Part shown: one piece after another, positions 54,275 to 62,688 of the stretch | Layout: every line of letters begins with the position of its first letter | Position numbering within the stretch: position 1 is the first letter of the stretch | Origin: Streptomyces dioscori | Lineage (GTDB): Bacteria; Actinomycetota; Actinomycetes; Streptomycetales; Streptomycetaceae | Assembly: GCF_003024195.1 (NCBI RefSeq) | Contig: NZ_KZ679041.1 | Span: 186,001 to 250,000, forward strand | Direction: 5' to 3' | DNA length: 64,000 nt | Notes under the pieces: model-generated | The model's input: only the letters and a program-made list of their open reading frames with translations | What the model was told of the DNA's origin: nothing | The model's database searches: none | Program-made: the position numbers and the translations under genes

Positions 54275-55687
54275 ATGAGCGATGGCAAATCACCCGCCCC
54301 CGTACGGCCGCAGGACATCGCCGATCTGGCGCGGGAGATCGAGGGCCCGGTCCTCGTACCGGGAGCGGACGGCTACGCCGACGAATGCGCCGCGTACAAC
54401 CTGAACAGCCGTCTCCACCCGGCCGTGGTGGTCGGGGCCTCCACGGAGAAGGATGTGTCCGCGGCCGTTCGCTTCGCAGCCCGCCACGGACTGCCGATAG
54501 CGGTCAGATCCGGTGCGCACCAGGTCGTCCAGCCCGCTCACGGCGCCCTGCTTGTCACCACGCAGCGGATGCGGGACATCACCGTCGACCCACAGGCCCG
54601 GACCGTGCGGGCCCAGGCCGGTCTGCGCTGGAGCGATGTCCTGCCGCACACGACACAGCACGGACTGGCGCCGGTCGTGGGCAGCGCGCCGGACGTGAGC
54701 GTGGTCGGCTACACCCTCGGTGGCGGGCAAAGCCCCCTCCTGGGCCGGACGCGCGGCTACGCCAGCGACCAAGTCCGCCGGATCGACATCGTCACCGCGG
54801 ACGGAGAGCTGGTCGTCGCCACATCCGAGAACGAACCGGATCTCTTTTGGGCCGTGCTCGGTGGCAAGGGCAACTTCGGCATCGTGACCGAGATCGAGTT
54901 CGACGTGTTTCCACTGACACGTTTCTACGGGGGCGGCATCTACTTCGCCGGTGAACACCTGGCCGAGGTGCTCGACGCGTGGCGTACATGGCTGCCCACC
55001 ATTCCCGATGACATGACCTCCTCCATCGGCGTGCAACGCCTGCCCGATCTCCCGGCGCTGCCCGGGCCGCTGCGTGGCGCCTTCGTGGTACACCTGCGGA
55101 TCGGCTACCTCGGCTCCGCAGCGGAGGGCGAAGAGCTGATAGCTCCGTTGCGCGCGGCGGCTCCGGCGCTGCTCGACCTGGTCGGGGAGAAGCCGTTCTC
55201 AGCAGTCGGGGAGATCCATCTGGACCCGGTGGACCCGATGCCCTACTTCGACCGTACCGTCTGCTTGCGCGAGTTCACCCGCGAAACCGCGGACGCCCTC
55301 GTCCGGCTCACCGGTGCGGACTCCGGCTGCACACTGGCGAACGTGGAAATCCGCGCTCTCGGGGGAGCCCTGGACGACGCCCCGGCGGTGCCCAACTCCG
55401 TTCCGACCCGTGGCGTTCCCTTCGTGGTCTTCGCCTTCGCGGTGGGCGGTGCCGACAGGGCCGAGAGCCTGCGCGCAGATTTGGCCGAGGTCATGGACGG
55501 GCTCGCCCCATGGAGTGTGCAACGTCGGATGGTGAACTTCCTCTCGCCGGACGAGGCGACCACCGAACAGGAGATGCGCAGTGCGTACGGGGACGAGCGG
55601 TACACGAGGCTGACGCGGGTCAAGCAGCGCCATGACCCGTCCAATGTCTTCCGTCTCAACCACAACGTCCGGCCTTCCGGTCGTTGA
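54275..55687 (+). CDS. FAD-linked oxidase, berberine-bridge-enzyme family
   Basis: The 470-residue protein has a PCMH FAD domain: VRSGAHQVVQPAHGALLV with His82 as the likely covalent FAD ligand, GGGQSPLLGRTRGYASDQV, and FWAVLGGKGNFGIVTEIEF. The usual second flavin-linking Cys is replaced by Ala138 (VVGSAPDVSVVGY), so only one covalent bond is expected. The BBE C-terminal segment is present (RVKQRHDPSNVFRLNHNV). The family oxidises sugars, alcohols or cyclises natural products. It is followed 20 bp downstream by a hypothetical gene. Confidence 0.85.
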   Translation: MSDGKSPAPVRPQDIADLAREIEGPVLVPGADGYADECAAYNLNSRLHPAVVVGASTEKDVSAAVRFAARHGLPIAVRSGAHQVVQPAHGALLVTTQRMRDITVDPQARTVRAQAGLRWSDVLPHTTQHGLAPVVGSAPDVSVVGYTLGGGQSPLLGRTRGYASDQVRRIDIVTADGELVVATSENEPDLFWAVLGGKGNFGIVTEIEFDVFPLTRFYGGGIYFAGEHLAEVLDAWRTWLPTIPDDMTSSIGVQRLPDLPALPGPLRGAFVVHLRIGYLGSAAEGEELIAPLRAAAPALLDLVGEKPFSAVGEIHLDPVDPMPYFDRTVCLREFTRETADALVRLTGADSGCTLANVEIRALGGALDDAPAVPNSVPTRGVPFVVFAFAVGGADRAESLRADLAEVMDGLAPWSVQRRMVNFLSPDEATTEQEMRSAYGDERYTRLTRVKQRHDPSNVFRLNHNVRPSGR

Positions 55688-55706
55688 CCGCGAGAGGAGC
55701 GTGCGG

Positions 55707-56450
55707 ATGAACCCCGCCGCTTCTCGGTTCCGTGCCATCTCCAAGAGGTCGAGCCGAAGAGGAGTCTTGCCCACACCAGGTTTCCGGGCCGGCACACTCG
55801 GTGAGTCCGGCTTGCCGCTCTGGTTGAGCCGGCTGTCGTCGAACCGTCACCAGCACACGCTTCACGCGGTCCGGGATCTGAGTCCTGTGGACGCACTGGC
55901 GGCACTGGGTGTCGGGTGGCGGGCGATCTCGCCCCGCCGCTTGGGGGTGATACCCCTGCGTGACGGCACGTCCCCGTCACGTGCGGCCGTCGGCCTGGAC
56001 GACCGGGACGAGGGGGCTGTTCTCCTAGCCGGCCGGGCAGGGGAGTGGACCTTCGTTCACGATGACCGGGGAGTGACCCGGTACGTGCCGGGGACGGACG
56101 GCTCACCCGGCGCCACCGCGCTGTCGGCCGTGGGGACGGAGGCGGTGACCAGCGGTGTGACCGACGCCTGCGGAACATATCTCTTCCACGCGGCGGACGG
56201 GAAGGTGCTGTTCGACTCCTGGGAGGAGATCATCCCCACGCAGGATGCTGACCGCCTTCCCGTCTCTTTGCTCGCAGCCGTTGCAGTTGCCGGAACCGTC
56301 GACGCGGACGGGCTGGAGCCGGGGGCAGCGGATCTCTTCATCAACCTCCGCATCGTCTCGGCCCTGGTGGGTGTGTTCAGCCTGGCCGACATCCGGGACG
56401 TCCCCCTCTGGACGGCGGTGCTCTCCCCAGGGGGACGTGGAGACGGGTAG
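55707..56450 (+). CDS. Hypothetical protein, DUF6461-like
   Basis: The 247-residue protein has a basic, disordered N-terminal segment (about 1-30), then a mixed alpha/beta domain containing LSPVDALAALGVGWRAISPRRLGVIPL and VLLAGRAGEWTFVHDDRG, the kind of phrase seen in the DUF6461 family of actinobacteria; that assignment is from memory. No catalytic motif is visible. ATG at 55707 is preceded by GAGAGGAG. It follows the oxidase gene by 20 bp and is probably co-transcribed. Confidence 0.6.
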   Translation: MNPAASRFRAISKRSSRRGVLPTPGFRAGTLGESGLPLWLSRLSSNRHQHTLHAVRDLSPVDALAALGVGWRAISPRRLGVIPLRDGTSPSRAAVGLDDRDEGAVLLAGRAGEWTFVHDDRGVTRYVPGTDGSPGATALSAVGTEAVTSGVTDACGTYLFHAADGKVLFDSWEEIIPTQDADRLPVSLLAAVAVAGTVDADGLEPGAADLFINLRIVSALVGVFSLADIRDVPLWTAVLSPGGRGDG

Positions 56451-56632
56451 GCGGTCCCGCGTCCCGCGGAAGCAGTCGAATGACCTAATGCCGGCTGCGG
56501 CAGCCGGGGCGCGAGGCTGTTCCGTACTTGACGAGGGCCATGAGTCCGGGGCTTTCCACCAAGGTCACGGCCGGGGTCCATGCCTGACGGCGCTGACGGG
56601 GCGAGGGTTCACGCGTATGCATGGATGACTTC

Positions 56633-56651
56633 ACCGTCACGTGACTGATGT
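56633..56651 (+). promoter_or_regulatory. Motif-A element upstream of second ssgA-like gene
   Basis: ACCGTCACGTGACTGATGT, 57 bp upstream of the start codon. The core GTCACGTGAC is a perfect 10-bp palindrome in this copy. Confidence 0.65.
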
Positions 56652-56707
56652 ACCGGTCGGCTCCGTGGAGGAGGCTGAGGGCATCGACTTCACGGAGGGC
56701 ATTGGCC

Positions 56708-57172
56708 ATGGGCGAGGATCAATTCGGGTCTCGGGTACATCAGACGGAAGCTCAGCACGTTCCCGTGCTTTCGCTGGCCATCCAGCGGCTGTTGGACGAT
56801 TTCGCCTGGCAGGCCATGGGGGCGGAGTTCCGGTTCGATCCGGATATGCCCATGCTGGTGTCCATCACCTTCATGGCCGGTCCTGGTCCGCGCGTCACCT
56901 GGAGCGTCAGCCGTGAACTGGTCTACCGCGGCCTACATGAGCTGAGCGGTTCCGGGGACGTACAGATGTGGCCGGTGGGCTCCGCAGACGGCGCGACGGC
57001 GCGGTTGTTGCTCGAATCGCCGGACATGAGCTCCCTCTTCGAACTGCCGGCCCGGCCATTGGCCCGGTGGCTCGACTCCACCTACCGGACGACGCCGCGG
57101 CAGGACGAGATGGCGGGTCTGGACTGGGACAGCTTCATCGCGGACATCCTGGACGGTGCCGAAGAGATGTGA
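56708..57172 (+). CDS. SsgA-like sporulation/cell-division protein (SALP)
   Basis: The 154-residue protein has the same architecture as the one at 30104-30571: FRFDPDMPMLVSITF, VTWSVSRELVYRGL, SGSGDVQMWPVG, LFELPARPLARWLDST and the C-terminal MAGLDWDSFIADILDG. The two are paralogues of one SALP subtype with a conserved extension after the SsgA core. ATG at 56708 follows GGAGG at nine bases. It is monocistronic with a motif-A element in its promoter. Confidence 0.85.
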   Translation: MGEDQFGSRVHQTEAQHVPVLSLAIQRLLDDFAWQAMGAEFRFDPDMPMLVSITFMAGPGPRVTWSVSRELVYRGLHELSGSGDVQMWPVGSADGATARLLLESPDMSSLFELPARPLARWLDSTYRTTPRQDEMAGLDWDSFIADILDGAEEM

Positions 57173-57462
57173 CTTTGTCCCGCACACGTACTGTGTTCCT
57201 GGGTCGGCGCAGGTCATCCGCCCATGTAGGTGAGCCGAGTGCACTGGTCGAAGGGCTTGAGATCACCTGGTGTCCCGGTCGCCAGCCGCATAGCCGCAGC
57301 ATGCGGCACGGCTCGACCGTTGTAGCGCCTCGCGCTTGTCCGGGGATTGCAAGAAGCGCGCGGTCAGCGATGTGTGCCGTGAGGCCAACTGCTAATGCGT
57401 CGGGGATCCCCGCTGTACACAGCGCGCGTATCATCCACACCTTGATTCCTGTCGGAGCCTCC

Positions 57463-58002
57463 ATGACCTCTCACACCTGCGAAGAGAAACGCGTGCACGT
57501 GCTGAGCACGGGTCAACTCGTGTTCACCCGCCAGGCTCTCCCAGGAGACCTTGACCTCGTGAATGTGATGCATCAAAGATGTACGGACGCATCACGGTAC
57601 AAGCGCTACCAAGGGGTGCGGCGTGCTCTTACCTCTGTCGAGTGGGCTCGCCTGACGAATCCCCGCTACGGGGTCACATGGGTCACAACCCCCTCGAACG
57701 GGTCGGACGGAGTGATCGCCGTGTCCCATCTCATGCGTACCGATCGTGACGGGGTTCATGAGCTGGGCCTGCTCGTCGAAGATGCCTGGCAGAATCGGGG
57801 GCTGGGCATGTCCCTCGCCTGTCATGCCGTCCACCTCGCCCGTCGTCTCGACTGCCACAGCGTGGCAGTCATGACCGACGCGGCCAACACGCCGATGCTC
57901 GCCATAACCCGGCGGCTCGGCGCCTTCGTGCCGCCCAGCTCTTCCGGGGTCGTCGATCTCGTCATTCCCGTCGCCGGGGCAGGGCGGTGCCCGCAAGGGT
58001 GA
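57463..58002 (+). CDS. GNAT family N-acetyltransferase
   Basis: The 179-residue protein shows the GNAT core: GVIAVSHLMRTDRDGVHELGLLVEDAWQNRGLGMSLACHAVHLARRLDCHSVAVMTDAANTPMLAITRRLGA. The acetyl-CoA pyrophosphate loop is QNRGLG, a version of Q/RxxGxG/A. The N-terminal part carries a short helical segment that may set substrate specificity. ATG at 57463 follows CGGAG. The substrate is unknown. Confidence 0.8.
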   Translation: MTSHTCEEKRVHVLSTGQLVFTRQALPGDLDLVNVMHQRCTDASRYKRYQGVRRALTSVEWARLTNPRYGVTWVTTPSNGSDGVIAVSHLMRTDRDGVHELGLLVEDAWQNRGLGMSLACHAVHLARRLDCHSVAVMTDAANTPMLAITRRLGAFVPPSSSGVVDLVIPVAGAGRCPQG

Positions 58003-58999
58003 TCAGCCGCAGAGGCTCACCTGTCAACCTCCGGTTGGGCGCCGCGCACGGCGGAACGTCGGTGTTCCGTTTGCCTCACCGGCAGAGTCACGGTACGGCG
58101 TCCGCGCCGTCTCGAAGGCGGTCGGCAGGCCGAGAGATCTGCGTCCGGCGGACGACCACTGCAGTCAGGGCATAGGTGAAACACCTCAATGCCATTGCCA
58201 TATGTCAGGCTGAAGGTATCTCAACGCTCTCGTGTCGCTTTTCCGTATCCGTGGCCGAAGCCGCATGTATTCCGCATCCAATGTTCATGGTGAGCACTGC
58301 ACAGAAGGTGAAGTCACCACCTTGACTGGTGACGGTCGCTCTGGGAGGATTGGATCACCTCCTCACCAGGTGACGCGGGGCGGGATGAGCAGTCGTTCCG
58401 AGTTGGCGTCGCCCCGTGTGATCCGTTTCGACAGACAGGCGACGTAATGGATCCCGTGACGAGCAGAACTCGGTCGGCTCTGCGATTCCGGCCGACTGAC
58501 ATCAGCGCTCCCACTGAGTTGTGTCCCATCGACGGTTCGGTCAACCATGATCGGTGGCCTGGCCAAGCATTGTTGTGGTCGTGGTCCTTGATCGTCGCGA
58601 CATCGGGGTACGGGCCGACGCATCGTATGTTCACGGTGTGATCCGTCCGGCAGTGCAGGAGGATCGCACGGTTGTCGGAGGGCGGAACGCCAGGGCTGCG
58701 TCCTGCGTTACGACCTTGTTCGTCGAGCGTCTCCAGTTGCGTGACCCGGGAGGCATGGTCCCAGGCCGGTCTTGCTGTACCGGTGGTTGCTCGTCGCCGA
58801 AACCGTTCTGGCATGTCGAGTCCGCTCCGGTGCGTATGGTCGTCCCCCGACGTCCTTTCCTGCGGGTGAAAAGGGCGAGTTCTTGTTCACCCTCCATGCG
58901 ACGGGCCACCGGCCCCGCATCCGCGAAGGGTAGGGCGCTCGGCGCGGGCGGGTCGGCTCGTTCCTCCGGCCCCGCAGGCGTCATTCCGGAGCCTCGCTG
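58003..58999. other. Gene-less kilobase with orphan operators
   Basis: No frame on either strand has convincing codon bias. A half motif-B site (minus TTGACAGGTGAG near 58016-58027) and a full operator pair at 58313-58374 have no gene behind them, which suggests a lost or decayed target. Confidence 0.5.
58313..58374 (+). promoter_or_regulatory. Orphan paired motif-B operators (locus 8)
   Basis: GTCACC-N9-GGTGAC (58313-58333, with TTGACT at 58322-58327) and ATCACC-N9-GGTGAC (58354-58374), 41 bp apart centre to centre. Only a 20-codon ORF (58385-58447) follows. Confidence 0.65.
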
Positions 59000-59629
59000 T
59001 CAGACCGCCCCGGCCAACCGCACGCCCAGCAGGGTCTCCAACTCGGTCACCGTCCTGCTGGGCTCCACCGCGTGGACGGTCGCGAAACCCAGCGCCGCAG
59101 CAGGCGGCAGATACTGCTCGGTGTCGTCGACGAACACGCACTGCTCAGCGGCCAGTCCCAACCTTCCGAGCATGAGTTGGAAGATCTCCGGCTCGGGCTT
59201 GCGCATCCTGTGCTCTTCCGAGATCACCACCGCGTCGTACAGCGTCTCCAGGTCATAGCCTTCGTAGAGGTTCCAGGGCTCCAGCCCCACGGAGTTCGAG
59301 AGGATGCCGACCCTGATGCCGGCGCGGCGGGCGGCGGCGGCAGCGGTGATCAGCGCTGTCTGTGGGCGCAGGTCGGAGAAGATGCGCCCCATGAGGTTGT
59401 TCGGCGCGAGCCCCAGGCTCCGGGAGGCTCGGTCGTTCCACTCACGCTGGGTGATCTCACCGCGTTCCAGTTCCTGCGTGTGCCTTATGGCGTCCTCGTC
59501 CAGGTACAGAGCTGTGATCAGGGCCCCCTCCGCCAATCCTTCGCGCTTCTCGAAGGCGAGCACTGCGGGGAGGAGCGGCGTGGTGAGCACGCCGCCGAAG
59601 TCGAGGACGAGCCCCGTGCGGTCAGTCAT
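59000..59629 (-). CDS. HAD-superfamily hydrolase
   Basis: The 209-residue protein has HAD motif I variant LVLDFGGVLTTPLL (nucleophile Asp; the usual second Asp is replaced by Gly, as in epoxide-hydrolase-N-like HADs), motif II ILSNS, motif III Lys in MRKPEPEIF and motif IV FVDDTEQ. An alpha-helical cap lies after motif I. The DFGGVL form groups with the YihX/sEH-N-terminal branch, which acts on sugar or lipid phosphates. The ribosome-binding site is weak. Confidence 0.85.
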   Translation of the reverse strand: MTDRTGLVLDFGGVLTTPLLPAVLAFEKREGLAEGALITALYLDEDAIRHTQELERGEITQREWNDRASRSLGLAPNNLMGRIFSDLRPQTALITAAAAARRAGIRVGILSNSVGLEPWNLYEGYDLETLYDAVVISEEHRMRKPEPEIFQLMLGRLGLAAEQCVFVDDTEQYLPPAAALGFATVHAVEPSRTVTELETLLGVRLAGAV

Positions 59630-59954
59630 GCAACAACTCTAGGGTCGGCGTCACTGGCGAGGGTCGCAACGGTGGACGCGTCCGATCATCCGACGGCCTG
59701 CTGGAGACGAATCTCGCCCACCCCAAAGAACTCGGCGGTGCCTGCCGCCCACCGGATCTGCCCCTGTTCCAAGGCTGCCCGCGGCAATGTTCCCGTCACG
59801 ATCAACACCAACGCCGCCTGATCCGGGTCGCGTCGAGACCGCGGGTCCCGTGCCCCTTCCCTGGTGCGGGACCCGCACTTGTTGCTGTCCGGCGGCTGGC
59901 GCGGAGCCGGCCGCCTCGCGCGGATCGGCCGCGTGGCATGCCCCCGTGTACGGC

Positions 59955-59984
59955 TTTGCGTGCACACATGTGTGCAGCTAGGGT
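59955..59984 (+). promoter_or_regulatory. Promoter with embedded 16-bp palindrome
   Basis: TTTGCG (59955-59960), 18 bp, then TAGGGT (59979-59984). The spacer contains the perfect palindrome TGCACACATGTGTGCA (59961-59976), so a bound dimer would block RNA polymerase. The nearest plus-strand gene is the small peptide at 60155. Confidence 0.55.
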
Positions 59985-60154
59985 GTGCCGGACTCGGTGC
60001 GCGCCTTGAGAGCTGCGCTGACGGAGACATCTGCGCCGGCGTACTGCGTGAAAGGTGCTGGTGTACCACCATCGCCTTTGCTGCCGAGTGATGACCCGGC
60101 CCGTCCCAACTGTGACCTGTCGACCCGTCTCGGGTGTCGAAGAGGAGATCCGCT

Positions 60155-60355
60155 GTGCACGAGATCCAGGAACACCCCCAGGCCGCCGCGAAGCCTGTCG
60201 CGGACAGGCCGGGTGCGGGCCTCGGCCTGAATGAGATCTTCTCCGCTGAGATGGAGGCGCATGTACACGACACCGTGGTGCGCGACCGCCGCCACGGCCT
60301 GGGTCTGCCCCTCCTGTACACCGGTCGGAGCAACGAGGCGAACGCGTGCCCGTAG
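60155..60355 (+). CDS. Small 66-residue protein of unknown function
   Basis: GTG at 60155 is preceded by GAGGAG and opens a frame with strong third-position GC bias and its own promoter and strong terminator, so it is real. The product begins VHEIQEHPQAAAKPV, has a middle GLGLNEIFSAEMEAHVHDTV helix and ends with GRSNEANACP, with a single Cys next to the C-terminus. No signal peptide or membrane segment is present. I do not recognise a family; a peptide-precursor or signalling role is possible but no modifying enzyme lies nearby. Confidence 0.65.
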   Translation: MHEIQEHPQAAAKPVADRPGAGLGLNEIFSAEMEAHVHDTVVRDRRHGLGLPLLYTGRSNEANACP

Positions 60356-60431
60356 GATCCCGGTCCGTCCCTCGGAGGCCCCGTCGACCGCCGTTGCCGT
60401 CGGGCCGGAACCCTTGACCCTCTGCTTCTTC

Positions 60432-60470
60432 GTGGCCGTGGCCCGCCCCCGTGGGGCGGGCCACGGCCAC
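60432..60470 (+). terminator. Terminator of small protein gene
   Basis: 18-bp perfect arms (60432-60449 and 60453-60470) with a CGT loop followed by AGGTGTTTT. Confidence 0.9.
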
Positions 60471-60520
60471 AGGTGTTTTGCGGGCGTATCGGCAGTGGCC
60501 CACATGTCCACCTCCATTGC

Positions 60521-60541
60521 GTCACCGGCTTGACAGGTGAC
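60521..60541 (+). promoter_or_regulatory. Motif-B operator/promoter (locus 9)
   Basis: GTCACC-N9-GGTGAC containing TTGACA at 60530-60535. The downstream small gene starts at 60614, about 73 bp after the site, as expected for a promoter with a short leader. Confidence 0.7.
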
Positions 60542-60613
60542 GATTGTAAGTGCATCCTGAACTCGGTCCACAACAAGGCGTCACAGCCACGGAAGCAGAC
60601 ACAAGGACGAGCG

Positions 60614-60808
60614 ATGAGCATTCAGATCACGACGGACAGCGCCACCGCCGCGCGGCACGAGAGATTTGGGCATCTGCCTGAGCGCATCCGTCCGGAAGAC
60701 ACGGTCGCGGAGAAGGCCGCCGCCGAGCCCGGCGTTGTGAGCGACCGGTACAACCCTGAGAACTCATGGAACTACTACTCCTGCCTCGCCCTCGACATGG
60801 GTCTGTAG
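60614..60808 (+). CDS. Small 64-residue protein under motif-B control
   Basis: ATG at 60614 follows AAGGA at six bases, in a frame with clear codon bias. The peptide is hydrophilic and acidic in the first two thirds (MSIQITTDSATAARHERFGH...VAEKAAAEPG) and aromatic at the end (NPENSWNYYSCLALDMGL) with a single Cys. It has no signal peptide. The leader-like N-terminal and aromatic C-terminal halves resemble the layout of peptide precursors, but no modification or transport gene is adjacent. It is not recognised. Confidence 0.65.
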   Translation: MSIQITTDSATAARHERFGHLPERIRPEDTVAEKAAAEPGVVSDRYNPENSWNYYSCLALDMGL

Positions 60809-60996
60809 CCGCCGATTCCGGCCGCAGGCGGGGCCGGAGCGGGGCCGGCGGGCACACCGTTCGGCCGATACAGCGCTGAGGTCCAGCTGATGCACGTATG
60901 CGGGTCTGCAGCAACCGGGCACCTCGACGATGGCCGTGGCATGCGGTCGCACTCCGCGACTTCTGTGCGCCACGACCATCGGAGGTGCCGCTTTTC

Positions 60997-61407
60997 ATGC
61001 GATCCCTGCCCTCTCTCGGGCTCACGTTCCTCTCGGCCGCCGTGCTGACGGCAGCCTCCCTGTCGGCGCATATCGTCGCCGGTGGCACGGACGCCAAGGC
61101 GGCGTTCGGCGGACTCGACTGGCGCCCCTGCACGGAGGTCGCCGAGGACTGGAATCCTCAGGACCACAGAAGCGAGTGCGCCACGCTCCAGGTTCCCCTG
61201 GACTACTCGCAGCCCGAGAGCCGTCGGATCGGCATCGCCGCCAGCCGTATCAGGGCCAGCATCGGCGGCTCACTGCTGCTGGTGAAGGATGACGTCCACT
61301 CGGGCCTGCGGAACGTCCCGTGCGGACAGAAGATGATCGACTTCTTGTGTGCGGGCCGCACGGTCGACGGTACGTGCGAGGGGGTACAGGCGGCCGGGGC
61401 GAACTGA
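60997..61407 (+). pseudogene. Internally deleted tripeptidyl aminopeptidase-like protein
   Basis: The 136-residue frame begins with a signal peptide (MRSLPSLGLTFLSAAVLTAA) and the first domain of secreted TAP-like alpha/beta hydrolases (GLDWRPCTEVAED, ECATLQVPLDYSQPES). After IRAS it jumps directly to the family's C-terminal segment (GSLLLVKDDVHSGLRNVPCGQKMIDFLCAGRTVDG). About 350 residues, including the GGPG oxyanion and GxSYG nucleophile motifs, are missing, yet the frame is kept. It cannot be an active peptidase. ATG at 60997 has GGAGG ten bases upstream. Confidence 0.7.
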
Positions 61408-61517
61408 TTGATCCGTGCCGCCACGGGCCCGAGCCCCAGAACGACACCGGAGTTCGTGGCCGGGCAGGCACCGCCGGGCTTGGAATCATATCCCCGGCGT
61501 CTCGGAGAACTGCCAGG

Positions 61518-62519
61518 TCAGACTGTCGACACCCATCGCCGTACGGTCGACACCAACTCGCGGCTGGCTGCCAGAACGGCTCGCAGACCCTGTTCGGAGC
61601 TGGTCCCGGCCTGCTGGTGGAGTACGACACCCAGGATCAGCCGGTCGTGCCCGCTGCGGTCCGGCGCGGTGGCGGCCCACATCAGGTTGCCGCCCGCCGG
61701 AGTGCTGGAACCCGTCTTGCCGCCGACCACGCCGTCCTGTCCGAGCAGGGTGTTGGTGGTGCGGACAGGACCGGACACACCAGGCACGGTGGACTCCTTC
61801 ATCGCGAGGACGGAGCGGAACGCCGCGTCGTGCATGACCCGGCGGGCCAGCTTCAGCTGGTCCGCGGAGGTACTGACGGTCGTCGGCGCGATACCGCTGG
61901 CGTCGGTGTACGTGGTGTTCGCCATGCCCAGGGCGCGGACGGCACGGTTCATCTTCCCGACGAACGCCTCCTCCGAGCCGACGTCCCAACGAGCCAGCAT
62001 CCGGGCGATGTTACCTCCGGACGGGATCAACATCAGTTCCAGCGCATGCCGTTCGCTCAACCGCAGGCCCCGCTCGACGGGCACGGTGGACTCGCCGCTC
62101 AGGACGGACTCGTCGGCGGCCTGCTGGTCGACGGTGATGTCCGGGCCGGCGTCGGCTGCGCGCAGAGGGTGTTCGCGCAGGATCACGTACGCCGTCATGA
62201 CCTTGGTGACACTGGCGATCGGCACCGGCTCACGGGTGCCCCGGGTGCCGAGATCACCCTCGGCGCCGAGGCCTTCGACCAGGATGCTGGTCTGCCCCTG
62301 CTCCGGCCAGGAAATTGCCGACGCCGACACCGGAGCACGTCCGTCCTCGCCAGCACCGGACCGTACGAGGGAGATGAGCAACGCCACGATCGTCAGCAGG
62401 ACGGCACCGGTGGCGCACGCCGCGAATCCAGGTCCGTACGGACGACGCAGCCAGTTCTTGTGGTGCCGACGGGCAGACAACGGGGCCCGGGGTTCACCGC
62501 GCGAGGTCATCGGGGACAC
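61518..62519 (-). CDS. D-alanyl-D-alanine carboxypeptidase (PBP5-like, membrane anchored)
   Basis: The 333-residue protein has a basic cytoplasmic start, one membrane helix (about 31-52) and a DD-carboxypeptidase domain with Ser103-x-x-Lys106 (ASVTK) and Lys268-Thr-Gly (KTGSS). The SxN motif, normally SAN or SGN, reads Ser167-Gly-Gly-Asn, so the Asn is shifted by one. The enzyme would trim stem-peptide D-Ala residues outside the membrane. GTG at 62519 is chosen because GGAGG stands nine bases upstream; ATG at 62510 lacks one. A two-component system gene pair lies next to it on the same strand. Confidence 0.85.
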   Translation of the reverse strand: MSPMTSRGEPRAPLSARRHHKNWLRRPYGPGFAACATGAVLLTIVALLISLVRSGAGEDGRAPVSASAISWPEQGQTSILVEGLGAEGDLGTRGTREPVPIASVTKVMTAYVILREHPLRAADAGPDITVDQQAADESVLSGESTVPVERGLRLSERHALELMLIPSGGNIARMLARWDVGSEEAFVGKMNRAVRALGMANTTYTDASGIAPTTVSTSADQLKLARRVMHDAAFRSVLAMKESTVPGVSGPVRTTNTLLGQDGVVGGKTGSSTPAGGNLMWAATAPDRSGHDRLILGVVLHQQAGTSSEQGLRAVLAASRELVSTVRRWVSTV

Positions 62520-62688
62520 AGGGACGCACCTCCTGCAGACATCTGCGTGACGTTCACGCAGACCAGCCACTTTGCGCGCGCGGTATGTCCGCAGGGCCGA
62601 CGGCCCGGTCTCGGGTGGCACGCAACTATGTGTCCGCTGTGTATCGGCGACCGGGCGGGATGGGGGATCGCGGCGACAGGAGGTGCTG

